Origin: a bacterium
GTDB taxonomy: Bacteria > Gemmatimonadota > Gemmatimonadetes > Longimicrobiales > RSA9
DNA length: 64,000 bases
NCBI GenBank assembly: GCA_003242735.1
Contig: QGVH01000007.1
Location: 92,113 to 156,112, forward strand
Reading direction: 5' to 3'
The notes beneath the pieces were generated by a model. That model was not told the DNA's origin. It did not search any database and saw only the letters and a program-made list of their open reading frames with translations. Made by a program: the position numbers and the translations under genes. Shown in pieces: positions 26,024 to 37,400 of the stretch (position 1 is its first letter; each line of letters opens with the position of its first letter).

Positions 26024-26890
26024 ATGCCCGAGCTCCCTTTCGCCAAGGGCCAGGCCCTCGGCAACGACTACCTCGTCATTGACGCCGCGGACCTGCCGTG
26101 GCCGCTCGAGCCGCACCGCATCCGTCTGCTCTGCGACCGCCACCGTGGCATCGGATCCGACGGCATCCTGCTCGGCTTCCTGGACGAGACGCCGATCCGG
26201 CTGCGCATCTACAACCCGGACGGCAGCGAGGCGGAGAAGAGCGGCAACGGGCTGCGCATCTTCGCCGCGTACCTGCACGGCCGCGGCATCGTGCGGGACG
26301 AGCCGTTCACGGTCGCGCTGCCGAAGGACACGGTGGAAATGCGCGTCGAGTCGACGCTGCCGGACGGCCAGCTCATGATCGCCGTCGACATCGGCACGCC
26401 GTCGTTCCGCGGCGCCGACGTCGGCTTCAAGCCCGAGCCGGGCGAGGCGCTGGGCGCGGAGCTGGACCTGGGCGAGGCGGGCACGGCGCGCGTCAACCCG
26501 GTCTCGCTCGGCAACCCGCACTGCGTGGTGTTCGTGGACGAGCTGGACCGCGCGGACTTCCTGCGCCGCGCGCCCGCCCTCGCCACGCACCCCGCCTTCG
26601 TTGCCGGCACGAACGTGCAGTTCGCGCGCGTGGCGGGGCCGGACCGGCTCGAGGCGTGGATCTGGGAGCGGGGCGCGGGCGAGACGCTGGCCTCCGGGTC
26701 GAGCGCGAGCGCGGTCGCGGCCGCGGCGAGGCGGCTGGGCCTCGTCGCCGCGCGGGAGCTGGTGGTGGACATGCCGGGCGGGCAGGTCCAGATCCAGGTG
26801 GGTGAAGGCGAAGCGCTGCGGCTGCGCGGCCCCGCGGAGATCGTCTATCACGGCCGCGTTGCGGAGCCGGTCGTGCGGCGCTTGTCGTGA
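26024..26890 (+). CDS. Diaminopimelate epimerase homologue lacking both catalytic cysteines
   Basis: The 288-residue protein has the two-fold DapF architecture. Conserved substrate-binding blocks are GNDYLVID, RHRGIGSDGILL, IYNPDGSEAEKSGNG, NPVSLGNPHCVVFVDE and WERGAGETLASGSSASAV. In true DapF the first active-site Cys follows NGxGxRC and the second is in GETxACGTG. Here these positions read NGLRI and LASGS, so Ile and Ser replace both cysteines. Cys-dependent racemisation between LL- and meso-diaminopimelate is therefore not expected. A different isomerase or binding role is possible. The gene has no lysine-pathway neighbours. The ATG at 26024 gives the family start. Confidence 0.85.
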   Translation: MPELPFAKGQALGNDYLVIDAADLPWPLEPHRIRLLCDRHRGIGSDGILLGFLDETPIRLRIYNPDGSEAEKSGNGLRIFAAYLHGRGIVRDEPFTVALPKDTVEMRVESTLPDGQLMIAVDIGTPSFRGADVGFKPEPGEALGAELDLGEAGTARVNPVSLGNPHCVVFVDELDRADFLRRAPALATHPAFVAGTNVQFARVAGPDRLEAWIWERGAGETLASGSSASAVAAAARRLGLVAARELVVDMPGGQVQIQVGEGEALRLRGPAEIVYHGRVAEPVVRRLS

Positions 26891-26899
26891 AAACGTAGC

Positions 26900-26940
26900 G
26901 CGGGTGACGACCGGGCGCCGCCGCGCCGCTCGTCACCCGC
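26900..26940. terminator. Bidirectional terminator hairpin between convergent genes
   Basis: GCGGGTGACGA (26900-26910) and TCGTCACCCGC (26930-26940) form a perfect 11-bp stem with a 19-nt GC-rich loop. It lies between the stops of the DapF-like gene and the convergent phosphatase gene. There is no T-run, so it may only slow polymerase or protect 3' ends. Confidence 0.55.
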
Positions 26941-26990
26941 ACGCATCACTCCACGGCCCGGTCGCGCGAGCAACCCCCGGGCGGAACGGC

Positions 26991-28640
26991 CTACCAGGTC
27001 AGCGCCTTCCCGTCCAGGTCGTCCGGCGCCGGGACGCCGATCAGCCGCGCGAGCGTCGGCGCGATGTCCACCGTCGCGGCGCGCGTCGAGTCGATGCCCG
27101 GCTCCACGCCGGCACCCATGAAGATGATCGGCACGTGCCGGTCCTTGTAGTACGGCGAGCCGTGCGTCGCGCCACGCGGGTAGCTGATGTACCCTTCCAC
27201 GAACATCACCTCCACCCCCTGCCGGCTCAGGACGCCGGGCTCGCGCCCCGGATGGCGCGCCTTGCGGAAGAGCTCGACGAACGAGTCGGCGGGCGCCGTC
27301 TCCGCGTCCAGTTCCGCGTGCGTCCACGCATTGACGACGAACGGGAGCTGCTTGACGGCTTCCGCGATGTACGCGGCAACCGTCGCGTCGTCCGAGCCCT
27401 TGGCGCGCTCCTGCGCCTCTGCGACCGCGCGATTCAGCGCATCGCGCTCGCGAGCGGTGGCCCGCAGGCCTGGCAGGCCCAGCCTCTCCGCGACCTCCGG
27501 CGCCTCGTGCACGCCGTGGTCCGCGCTGAGCGCGAGCACCCACCGCCCGGCGCCGACGGTCTCGTCGAGGAACGCGAAGAACTCGCCGAGCGCGCGGTCC
27601 AGCCGCAACAGGTTGTCGAGCTGCTCGCGGCTGAGCGGGCCGTACGCGTGGCCGATGCGGTCCGTCTGGGAGAGCGAGATGGTGAGGAGGTCCGGGCTGC
27701 CGTCTCTGCCCAGCCCGAGCGCCTGCACCGCCGTCTCGGCCAGGGCCAGCGTCGCGGCGTCCAGCATGGGCGTGGTCTCGAACCAGCGCCAGAACGACTG
27801 CGGGTCCGCGTCGTCCCGCACGTCCTCGAACCGGTGCGGGAAGTACGTGTGCACGCCGTCCCCCTCGTGCGCCGCCGTGTCCGGCTGCGTGAGGTGCAGC
27901 GCGCTCTCCGGGATCGTGCTCTCCCAGACCGAGTCGCGCATGAAGGTCGGCAGCACGTCCTCGTTGAACCGGGTGACCCACTCCGGGTCCTCGGTCCGGT
28001 AGTGCGTCGAGGTGACGAACCGCCCCGCCGCCGGCTGGAACCAGTACACGTACCCGCGAGCGTGGGCGCCCGGCAGAATGGCGCCGCGATCCTTGCCCGA
28101 GACGCTCACCACGATGGACGCGCTGTCCGCCGCGCGCACCCAGTCGGCGAGCCCGGGGCGCAGCAGCCGGTGCGGCGAGGCGGCGGCGATGCCCGGCGCG
28201 CCGACCAGCTCGACGTTCGGATCGTGCACGTTCTCGACCCGCGTCCACTCGCCGTCCACCCGCTCGTACCAGGCGTTGCCCACGATGCCGTGACGCGCGG
28301 GGGTGACGCCCGTAGAGATCGTCGCGTGCCCGGGCGCGGTGAGGGTGTTCGCGTGGTCGTGCGTGCCGTTCACGAAGATGCGGCCCTCATCCCGCAGGCG
28401 GCGGAGTCCGCCGGTGAACAACGCGTCGTAGCGGTCGAGCAGGTCCGCCCGGAGCTGGTCCACGACGATGAGCACAGCGAGCGCGGGCTGCTGCGGCTGC
28501 GGCGCGCCCCCGCAGGCCGCGAGCAGCGACGCACCCGCAGCCAGGGTGAGCACCCAGGCCGCACGGCCGCGCGTCTTTCGGAGCACGCCCGCGGCGCCGG
28601 GACGGAGCTGGGTCGGGACCGGGTTCGCCGGCGTAGACAT
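26991..28640 (-). CDS. Lipoprotein alkaline phosphatase-superfamily hydrolase
   Basis: The 549-residue protein has an N-terminal hydrophobic segment ending in a lipobox (ASLLAACGG), so it is probably anchored in the periplasm or outer membrane. The fold is the alkaline phosphatase/nucleotide pyrophosphatase superfamily. LIVVDQLRADLLDRY holds the first metal Asp, and NTLTAPGHATISTG the nucleophile Thr, as in PafA-type phosphatases. SQTDRIGHAYGP and ALSADHGVHEAPE give further Asp/His ligands, and PIIFMGAGVEPG the last region. It is a phosphomonoesterase or phosphodiesterase; the substrate is unknown. AGGAGG lies 10 bp upstream of the ATG at 28640. It follows lptG by 91 bp on the same strand and may be co-transcribed. 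Confidence 0.87.
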   Translation of the reverse strand: MSTPANPVPTQLRPGAAGVLRKTRGRAAWVLTLAAGASLLAACGGAPQPQQPALAVLIVVDQLRADLLDRYDALFTGGLRRLRDEGRIFVNGTHDHANTLTAPGHATISTGVTPARHGIVGNAWYERVDGEWTRVENVHDPNVELVGAPGIAAASPHRLLRPGLADWVRAADSASIVVSVSGKDRGAILPGAHARGYVYWFQPAAGRFVTSTHYRTEDPEWVTRFNEDVLPTFMRDSVWESTIPESALHLTQPDTAAHEGDGVHTYFPHRFEDVRDDADPQSFWRWFETTPMLDAATLALAETAVQALGLGRDGSPDLLTISLSQTDRIGHAYGPLSREQLDNLLRLDRALGEFFAFLDETVGAGRWVLALSADHGVHEAPEVAERLGLPGLRATARERDALNRAVAEAQERAKGSDDATVAAYIAEAVKQLPFVVNAWTHAELDAETAPADSFVELFRKARHPGREPGVLSRQGVEVMFVEGYISYPRGATHGSPYYKDRHVPIIFMGAGVEPGIDSTRAATVDIAPTLARLIGVPAPDDLDGKALTW

Positions 28641-28731
28641 CTGGGTCGTCCCTCCTGGGCAACGGTGATCGATGATGCCCTCCATGATCCGGTGCCGGCG
28701 GCGGCACCGCAAGGGGCGGGGCGCAGGATGG

Positions 28732-29802
28732 CTACGTTCTCGCCCTGTACAGCAGGATCCCCGCGCCGACGGCGAAGACGATGTTGGGCAGCCACGCCGC
28801 CAGGACCGGCGGCAGGTTGCCCGTCGCGCCGGCCGCGCCGGCGATCCTGAAGAGCATGAGGTAGACGAGCGTGACACCCAGGGCGATTCCGATCCCGTAG
28901 GCCGGGCCGCCACGCTGCGCGGTGGTGGCGAGCGGCGCCGCGAACAGCACGATGATGAGCGTCGCCACGGGAATGGCGATCTTCTGCGCGAGCTCGACCC
29001 GGAGCTCCAGCGGGCGCCCGCCCGAACGTTCGATGATGTCGATGAACTGGGCGAGCTCCCGGTACCGCATCTCCTCCGTGTCCTTGGGCTGGGCGAGGAG
29101 CTGCTCGGGCGTCTCCTGCAAGCCCCGCGGGCGCATGCTCCTGAACTTGAACGTGCGCTCGACGTCGGGGCCGAGGAGCCACCGGACGTACCCATCGTGC
29201 AGGACCCAGCCGCGGCCCGGCTCGAAGGTGCCCATTTCGGCCGTCGCGTGCACCGTCGGCACGCGCACCTCGTCCCCCTCCCGCTCCATGGAGATCCCCC
29301 GGATCTCGCCGCTCTCGACCTCCAGCCGCCGGATCGCGAACACCAGGCCGTCGGTGGTCCGGTAGACGAAGTCGGTCCGCGCCGTCCGCGCCCGGCCCCG
29401 CTGGCCAAGGATCTCCGACCGCATCCGGTTCGCCACCGGGACGACCTCCGACAGCACCAGCGCGCCGCCGGCCAGGAGCACGCCCAGCAACGGCAACGGC
29501 GCGATCAGCCGGTAGAAGCTGATGCCCCCCGCCTTCGCCGCCGTGAGCTCCGAGTAGCGCGCCATGTTGTTGATGGTGAAGATCGTGGCGATCAGCGCGG
29601 CCACCGGGAAGGCGTACAGGACGAACAGCGGGAGCTGGTAGACGTAGCTGAGCGCGACCCGGGCGGGCGGGATGCCGCGCGCCAGGTGGCGGTCCAGGTT
29701 GTCCGTGATGTCGAAGATCACGAACATCAGCGGCGACGCCACCGCGAACAGGAGGAACAACCGCAGGAACTCGCGGGTGACGTAGCGGTCCAGGATCCTC
29801 AT
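28732..29802 (-). CDS. lptG: LPS export permease LptG (YjgP/YjgQ family)
   Basis: The 356-residue inner-membrane protein has the family layout: three N-terminal helices (FLRLFLLFAVASPLMFVIFD; FVLYAFPVAALIATIFTI; LIAPLPLLGVLLAGGALVL), a periplasmic beta-jellyroll of ~150 residues, and three C-terminal helices (IAIPVATLIIVLFAAPLA onward). With LptF and the ATPase LptB it extracts lipopolysaccharide from the inner membrane and passes it to LptC/LptA. Its ATG overlaps the lptF stop in an ATGA (29799-29802), so the two are translationally coupled. A functional LPS-type outer membrane is implied. The assignment of G rather than F rests on gene order. Confidence 0.88.
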   Translation of the reverse strand: MRILDRYVTREFLRLFLLFAVASPLMFVIFDITDNLDRHLARGIPPARVALSYVYQLPLFVLYAFPVAALIATIFTINNMARYSELTAAKAGGISFYRLIAPLPLLGVLLAGGALVLSEVVPVANRMRSEILGQRGRARTARTDFVYRTTDGLVFAIRRLEVESGEIRGISMEREGDEVRVPTVHATAEMGTFEPGRGWVLHDGYVRWLLGPDVERTFKFRSMRPRGLQETPEQLLAQPKDTEEMRYRELAQFIDIIERSGGRPLELRVELAQKIAIPVATLIIVLFAAPLATTAQRGGPAYGIGIALGVTLVYLMLFRIAGAAGATGNLPPVLAAWLPNIVFAVGAGILLYRART

Positions 29803-31268
29803 GGGCGGGCCGCGCGGCGCCTCCTCGTGAGCGCGCGTACGGGCACCATGGGCAGCGCCCGCAGCGATTGGAACAGGTCCTCCCAGCCGCCGCCCGCCGC
29901 CGTCGCCGCTTCGCGGCTGATGCGCGCCAGGCCCCAGAACGCAAGGAGCAGGAACAGGACGTTGGGCGCCCACATCGCCCACACCGGCGAGGCGAGGCCC
30001 TTGTCCCCGAGGCTCTCGCCGCCGATCAGGCACATGTAGTAGATGGTGAAGACGGTGAGCGAGACGGCGATGACCATGCCCACGCCGCCCCGCGGGTACC
30101 GCACGCTGATGGGCGCGCCGACGAGGATGAAGACGATGCAGGCGAACGGGATCGAGAACTTCTTGTGATACTCCACGCCGTATTCGTTCATCTGCGCGGA
30201 CAGCGTCTGGTACCGGCTGCGCAGCGACTGCAGCTCGAAGCCGACCCGGCGCGTCATGTCGTCGCCCGACCCCTCGAGTTGCGCCGCCGACGGCCGTGGC
30301 ACCTGCGAGGCCAGTGCGGCCGCGGCCGGCACCCGCAGCGACGCGGCCAGAGGGCCTTCCGGCGCGGCCGGCCCCGCCAGCGCCCGGCTCACTGCCTCGC
30401 CCACCAGCGCCCGGGCCTGCTCCCGCACCTCCTCGAGCTCGGCGCGCCGCCGCGCGACCTCCGCCCGCAGCATGCCGATGGACATCTCGCGGTCGCTCCG
30501 GTAGTCGCCCCGAAGCCCCTCCTCCAGCCGGTTCCCCACGCCCTCGAGGCGGATCCGTTGCCGGTCGAAGAACAGGCGCTGGAACGACTCCGGCTCGCTC
30601 CCCCGGACCTCGTGCACCACGCCGTCGTAGAGCGTGAGGAACAGATCCGTCCGGTCCTGGTTAAAAGCCATCCGCCCGCTGTCCGCGTAGATCGTCCGGG
30701 CCATTCCCGGATCGCTCAGGTCATAGATGACCACGTCCAGCAGACGGTTCGTCGCCGGCTCGATCGTCGCCGCCTGGAGGTAGTACCGCGTGCGGAGGTC
30801 GCCCGTCTGGATCTCGTTGATGGCCTGCTCCCGCAACTCCAGCGTCGGGCTCTTGCGTCCGATGTCCACCAGCAGGTTCGCGAGCCGGTGATTCGCCTCG
30901 GGCAGCACCCGGTCGTTGAACCAGACCAGCACCGCCGCCAGGACGGTCCCGGCGACCGCCAGCGGGACCAGCAGGCGGAGAAGGTTGACCCCGCTCGCCT
31001 TCAACGCCGTGATCTCGTTGTCCGCCGCCAGCACGCTGAAGGTGTAGAGCACCGCCACCAGCACCGCCATGGGCAGCGAGAGCGCGACGACGTGCGGGAT
31101 GGACAGGAGGAAGACCTCGGCGATGACGGAAGCCGGCAGCCCCTTGCCCGCCAGGGCCGGGAACCGCCGCGCGACCGTGTTGACCAGCAGCAGCCCGGTC
31201 AGCACCGTGAGCGCGAAGAGGAAGGGGCCGAGGTGTGCCTTGAGGAGGTACCGCGTCAGGATCCGCAT
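29799..31268 (-). CDS. lptF: LPS export permease LptF with enlarged periplasmic region
   Basis: The 489-residue protein begins MRILTRYLLKAHLGPFLFAL and has the same 3 + jellyroll + 3 helix plan as its partner. It is ~120 residues longer than typical LptF. Residues ~260-375 form an insertion with a charged helical segment (MLRAEVARRRAELEEVREQA), an Ala/Pro-rich linker and a second helix (FELQSLRSRYQTLSAQMNEY) that leads straight into the fourth membrane helix. It is the first gene of the lptF-lptG-phosphatase run and is divergent from sprA across 181 bp. Confidence 0.87.
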   Translation of the reverse strand: MRILTRYLLKAHLGPFLFALTVLTGLLLVNTVARRFPALAGKGLPASVIAEVFLLSIPHVVALSLPMAVLVAVLYTFSVLAADNEITALKASGVNLLRLLVPLAVAGTVLAAVLVWFNDRVLPEANHRLANLLVDIGRKSPTLELREQAINEIQTGDLRTRYYLQAATIEPATNRLLDVVIYDLSDPGMARTIYADSGRMAFNQDRTDLFLTLYDGVVHEVRGSEPESFQRLFFDRQRIRLEGVGNRLEEGLRGDYRSDREMSIGMLRAEVARRRAELEEVREQARALVGEAVSRALAGPAAPEGPLAASLRVPAAAALASQVPRPSAAQLEGSGDDMTRRVGFELQSLRSRYQTLSAQMNEYGVEYHKKFSIPFACIVFILVGAPISVRYPRGGVGMVIAVSLTVFTIYYMCLIGGESLGDKGLASPVWAMWAPNVLFLLLAFWGLARISREAATAAGGGWEDLFQSLRALPMVPVRALTRRRRAARP

Positions 31269-31323
31269 TCGCCGGTCGTTCTCAGGCTACACGCGCCGGC
31301 AGCGCGGAGTTCGGAGCCGGCCG

Positions 31324-31352
31324 TTGAGACTGCCGTAAGTGTCCATTATATT
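31324..31352 (+). promoter_or_regulatory. sprA promoter
   Basis: TTGAGA at 31324-31329, a 17-bp spacer and TATATT at 31347-31352 form a strong sigma70-type promoter in an AT-richer patch. The predicted start near 31359 gives a ~90-nt leader before the sprA ATG. Confidence 0.78.
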
Positions 31353-31449
31353 TGGCCGTTCAAGTTGCGACAAGCCCGAGCGATCACCCGCCGGCTCCGC
31401 GGCTTCGCCTGACGAGCGCACGCTCGCCGTGCCGCGCGCCCGTGGATCT

Positions 31450-34400
31450 ATGCATTACCTCCGCCTCGCGATTCCTCTCCTGCTGCTGTTCGCCGCCCCA
31501 TTGGCGGCGCAGGAGCCGCCCCCGCCGCCGCCCCCCGACACCGCCGCGGTGGCGGCCGACTCGGTGGCCGCGGATTCCGTGCAGCCCGCCCCCGCGCCGC
31601 CCGCCGGCCCGCACCTCGGCCTCAAGCCCATGCCGCGGCCGTTCGACATTCTGTTCCCGCCGCCCCCGGGCCTCGATGCGGTGTGGCTCCGCCCCCGCTT
31701 CGAGGACTGGGCCCGGAGCTGGGCGGAGGCGGTCCGCCGCCGGACGGAACGGGAGCGGCAGGACCGGTGGCTGACCCGGCCGCTCGCGGAGAAGGCCGCA
31801 ACGCCGGACACCGTGCCCTACCTGCCGCCGGTGCCCGAGCGCCGGGACACGGCGCGTCAGCGCGAGATCCTCCCGGGCGTCGTCGGCGAATACGCCGACC
31901 TGGGCATGATCATCAACGGCCGCGGCGAGCTCGGCGGGAGCTGGACCCGTACCGAGCCGTGCTTCCCCGGCTTGCAGTTCAACTGCAACCCCGGTCTGTT
32001 CCCGCACCTCAGGCCGGACATCCAGTTCGGCATCCGGGTGATGGGCACCATCTCCGAGCGCGTCCACGTCAACGTGGACTACGACCAGCGGCGCGAGTTC
32101 GACGCGGCGAACAACATCAACGTCTACTACCAGGGCCTCGAGGACGAGATCCTGCAGCGCCTCGAAGTCGGCGACGTCTCGATCCGGCTGCCCAACTCCC
32201 GGTTCATCACGCAGGGCATCCCTGCGGGCAACTTCGGTTTCCGCGCCGAGGGCCAGCTCGGTCCGATCGACTTCCAGGCCGTCTGGGCGCAGCAGAAGGG
32301 CGACGTCTCGCAGCACCACTTCCAGTTGGACGGCGCCGGGAGCCAGCAGGGGTTCGTCCAGGACCTCGAGATCGTGCTGGACGACGCCGCCTACGTGAAA
32401 GGGCAGTTCTTCTTCCTCGTGGACCCGGACAGCCTGAACGGCGCGCCGCACGTGGACATCCTGCGCCTCCATCCGTCCGACGCGCCGCCCAGCCTGCGCC
32501 CCGCGCCCGGGTCCGTCCTGGTGTTCCGCGACGAGAACGTCTCCCAGCTCAACCCGCAACAGATCGCCCAGCTCGGCTACTTCCAGGCCAACACGGAGAT
32601 GCCCGACGGATCGCCGTCGCCGCACTCCGGCCGGTTCCGCCGCCTCATCCTGGGCGAGGACTACCTGGTCCACTCGAGCGGGCTGTGGATCATGCTCCGC
32701 GTGCCGCTGCGCCGCGACGAGGCGCTCGCCGTCGTCTACACCACGGAGTCCGGCACGCAGGTCGGGACGCCCAACCCGGAGCAGGCGCCGGCCGGCGAGA
32801 CGCCCACGTTGCGCCTGATCCGCGGCCCGGAACCCATCCACCAGCCCGGACAGCCCACGTGGAAGTACGAGATGCACCAGGTCTACCGCCTGGACAGCTC
32901 GAGCGGCGTGGAGCTGGGCAGCGTCGAGCTCACCATCTCCCTCGGCGAGCTGTCCGGCGGCATCACGTACCGCGACCACGCGGGACAGCAGGTCACGTTC
33001 CTCAAGCTGCTCGGCATGGACGAGGACGCGCCCGCCGAGCAGGTCGACGCGGTGCGCATCTACCAGCCCGGCCGGGACGTGTTCGGCGGCGTCTCGCAGG
33101 AGGGGCAGATCGGCGGCACGTACATCGTGTTCCCCACGCTGCGCCCCTTCGCCGAGCCGCCGCCCGTGCCCAGCATCGGCCTCAGCGCCGACGAGGCCCG
33201 CGCCATCCTCGGCGCGGATGCCAACACCGTGATCTACGACGACCCCGACCCCCTCAACCGCGACGGCGGCGGCCGGTTCCGCCTCAACCTCAAGTACCGT
33301 GTCCGGATGGAGGGGCTCATTTCCCAATTCAGCCTCCGCGCGTTCGGCATCCGGGAGGGGAGCGAGCGCATCCTGGTGGACGGCGTCCCGCTGGTGCGCG
33401 GCCAGGACTACACCATCGATTACGACCTCGGGCAGGTCACCCTCACCAACCCGCAGGCCATCTTCGGGACGAACCCCAATGCGCGGATCACCGCGACCTA
33501 CGAACAGAAGTCCCTGTTCCAGATCGCGCCGACCAGCGTGTTCGGCATGAGCACCCGCTACAGCCTGGGCGCACGGGGCGAGCTCAACTTCATGGGGCTG
33601 TACCAGTCCGAGCGCGCGCTCGTCAACCGGCCCCAGCTCGGGCTCGAGCCGAGCTCCATTTTCCTCGGCGGCGCCAGCGGCCGTCTGGAGCTGGGCGGCG
33701 GGCTGCTGGACCGCATGCTCTCCAGGGTCCCGGGGCTCCGGGTCGGCGGCACGTCGGCGGTGAACGTGAGCGGCGAGGTGGCGATGTCGCTGCCGAACCC
33801 GAACACCATGGGCGACACGTACGTGGACGACTTCGAGGCCACGGACGAGATCCCGGTCATGTTCGAGCGGCACTTCTGGCGCCTCGGCTCGCGGCCCGGC
33901 GACCCCACGGGCGCCGAGATGTACCTGCCGTTCCCGCTCGATGTCGAGACCGCTGCGCGTCTCGTCTGGCAGGACCTCGTGCGGACCGAGTCCGGCCAGA
34001 TCACCGGCCCACTTCCGCCCAGCGCCATCGACCGGGAGATCCGGGTCAGCGGCACCGAGTTCTACGAGACCGTGCTGTATCTCTCGTTCGGCACCGCGAA
34101 CGACCCGCCCAATGAGCGGCGCTGGCGCTCGATCACCACGGTCCTGTCCACCACGGGTCGGGACATGACGCGGAGCGAGTACCTCGAGTTCTACGTGCTC
34201 GCGCCGCCGCAGTCGGACCACGCCCTCATCATCGACATCGGAACCGTCAGCGAGGACGCGTTCTACTTCGACTCCCTCGGCGCGACGACGGGTACCTACC
34301 CGGACGGCCGGCCCTGGGGCCTCGGGGTCCTGGATGAGGAGGCGCGCCTCGCCGAGAACGAGATCTGGACCAACCGCGAGCACGACGCCCGCGGCCTCTG

Positions 34401-37400
34401 GGACCAGCCCTGCCAGGCGATCGCCAACGAGACCGCGTACCCCCTCGGCGATGAGCGCGCGAACTGCGCACGCGGCAACGGCCGCATCGACACCGAGGAC
34501 CTGGACGGCAACGGCGTGCTCCAGGCGAACGATGGGCCGTACTTCCGCTACGTGATCCCCCTCGATGGCTCATCGCCCTACCTCGTCCGGGACACGATCG
34601 GCACCGGTACGGCCTTCTCCCTGTACCGCGTCCCGCTGCGCGCCGCGGACCGCATCGCGATGAACGGCGCGAACGAAGCGACGTGGCGTTACATCAAGCA
34701 CCTGCGCATGACCATCACCGGCAGGCCCGGCATCCTGGCGCTCACGCGGATGCGCATCGTGGGCTCGCGCTGGATCAAGCGCGACGTGCACGGGATCCTG
34801 GCCGGTGCGGTGGGCAGCGAGCCCGGCCTCGGCGCCGGCGTGACCCGCTTCGAGGTCGGGCCGGTGAGCGGCCTGACCGATGGCGCGGCGTACCAGTCGC
34901 CGCCGGGCGTGCGGGAGCAGCTCCAGGATCCCACGCAGAGCTTCGCCCTCGGCGGCGTCGAGTACAACGAGAAGGCGTTGCGCCTGGTCTACACGGACCT
35001 GGAGCCGGACGAGCGCGCCGAGATCTATTTCCGCTACGCCCAGGAGCCGCGGAACTTCCTGAGCTACCGCCAGCTCCGCCTGTGGGCCGTGGCGCGCGCC
35101 GGGAACTGGGGTCCGCAGGGCGGCGAGCGCCTCCAGGTCAAGCTGGGCACGGACAAGCGGAACTTCTACCTCTTCCAGACCCGGCTCAACCCGTCGCTCA
35201 ACGGCGGCGCGGTGACCGCCGACGCGTGGCGTCCGGAGATCGTGATCGACTTCGACCGGTGGATCGCGCTGCGCTCCGAGGCGGAGCAGCTCCTCATCAC
35301 GGCGCCGCCGCCGCCGGGCGAGCCGCTGGTCCTGTGGAGCCCGGACAGCGCCTACGCCGTCGTGCTCGAGGAGCGCGGCCGCGCCCCGAACCTCGCGGCT
35401 GTGCGAGAGATCTCCTTCGCGATCTACAACGCCGGCGGCGCTCCGGCGAGCGGTGAGGTCTGGCTCAACGACATGCGCCTGGGCGGCGCCATGCGCGACC
35501 CCGGCTACGCCGGCCAGGTGAACCTGGAGCTGCGGGGCGGCGACTTCATCAACACGAACCTCTCGTTCGCCAGCCAGGGCGCGCTCTTCCGTCAGCTCAA
35601 CCAGGAAGCCAGCTACGTGCGCTCGGCGGACCTCAACGTGAGCACCAGCGTGCAGCTCGGAAACTTGATGCCGGCGGCCTGGGGCGTGAGCATGCCCGTC
35701 AGCGTCAGCCACGCCCGTACCTCGACGGACCCCACGTTCCTGGACCGGACCGACGTCCGCGCCGACCGACTCCAAGGCCTGCGGCGGGCCGGATCCGAAC
35801 GCACCCGCGTGGGCGTCGCGTTGAGCAAGCGCACACCCACCGCGAACCCGCTGTTGAGCGTGCTCGTGGACGGCGTGTCGCTGCGCTTCGGCTACAACAC
35901 CACCAGCACGGGCACGGCCACCACCGAGAGCGACGCGCGCGGCGTGGACGGCGGCCTGAGCTACGGGCGGCAGCTCGCCGCCCGCGAGCTGGACATCACG
36001 CCCGGGTTCTTCGAAGATGCGCTGCGCGCTCTCGTGCCGCGCGCCATCGAGAACAGCGAACTCTTCCGGCGCATCGCCGGCGCACGCCTGCGCTGGAACC
36101 CGACGACGATCAACTTCTCGACATCGTACTACAGCCAGTACAGCGAGTCGTATCGTTACGACGGGATCCTGAGGACGGACGCGGATGCGTTGGTCGTGCC
36201 GACCGAGTCGCGGCGCCGCGGGCTCGAGAACGACGCACGCATCGCGTTCCAGCCGTTCGAGTCGCTCTCGGCGGATCTCGGCGTGACCAGCTCACGCGAC
36301 CTGCTGGCCCCGCACTTCGCGACCTCCAAGGCCGACGAGCAGGCAGCCATCGCCCGGGCGCGGTCCACCTTCGCCGGCATGGACATCGGCTGGGAGCGTA
36401 CGCGCTCCATGTCCACCCGCGTGGACTTCCGCCCGACGGTGGCGAGCTGGCTGCGCCCCGGGATCACCGTGTCCACCCGCTTCAGCACGGACCGCAATCC
36501 GTCCTACATCGAGAGGATCGAGATCGACGGCGACAGCGTCCCCGTGCTCCAGCGCAACTTCAACGCGGATCGGCAGGTCACCCGTACCCTGCTGATCGAC
36601 CCGCAGGCGCTCGTGCAGACGCTGTTCGGCCCGACCGCCCGGGGCGGGCTCCTCGGCCGCGCCGTCCAGCCCCTCGACCTCACCTGGACCCACGCCCTCA
36701 ACTCCCGGTTCGAGCGGGAGACCGTCGAGCCGCACCTCGGCTACCAGTTCGGCCTCGGCGGCCTCGACGACTTCCGGCTCATCGGCAACGACACCGCCGT
36801 CGCCGCCGTGGAGCGCGAGGGGTTCCGCGCCCGGTGGGGGATCCGCCTCAACCGGCTACCCAGCCTGGACGTCGCGTACGCCGACAACCACGCGCTGTCG
36901 GTCAGCCCGCGCGCCGGCGAACAGACGACCGAGGAACGCACCTGGCCGGAGATGCGCGTCACCTGGAGCAACATTCCGTTGCCTGGCGCCGTGCGCGGCG
37001 TGATCGCGAACCTCACCCTCACCGGCGGCTACACCCGGCGCGTGAGCGACGACCGCTCTGGCTCCGGGAACTCCGTCCAGTTCCGGGCCAGCGAGTCCCG
37101 GTCCATCCCGCTCTCCGCCACGATCAACCTCACCGGCGGGTTCTCGGCCACCTATAGCGGGAACTTCACCAGCGGCGAGGGGCGCGACGCCACCGGCCGT
37201 CGGGAGGACAGGGCCGCCACGCACCAGTTCGGTGTGACGGCGTTCATCCAGCCGCCGGACCACCTGCGCCACCGCTTCCCGCAGCCGATCCACGCATCGC
37301 TCCGCTACAGCTACCAGGCGCAGCGGCAGTGCCGTGCGCGCTCCATCGGCGAGGGGCCCGGGGACGAGTGCACGCTGTACACGGACCTGCTCAGCCGCAG

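Noticed and set aside
31339..31449. Start of sprA at GTG 31339
   Set aside because: It lies within the predicted promoter, and the signal peptide begins only at ATG 31450.
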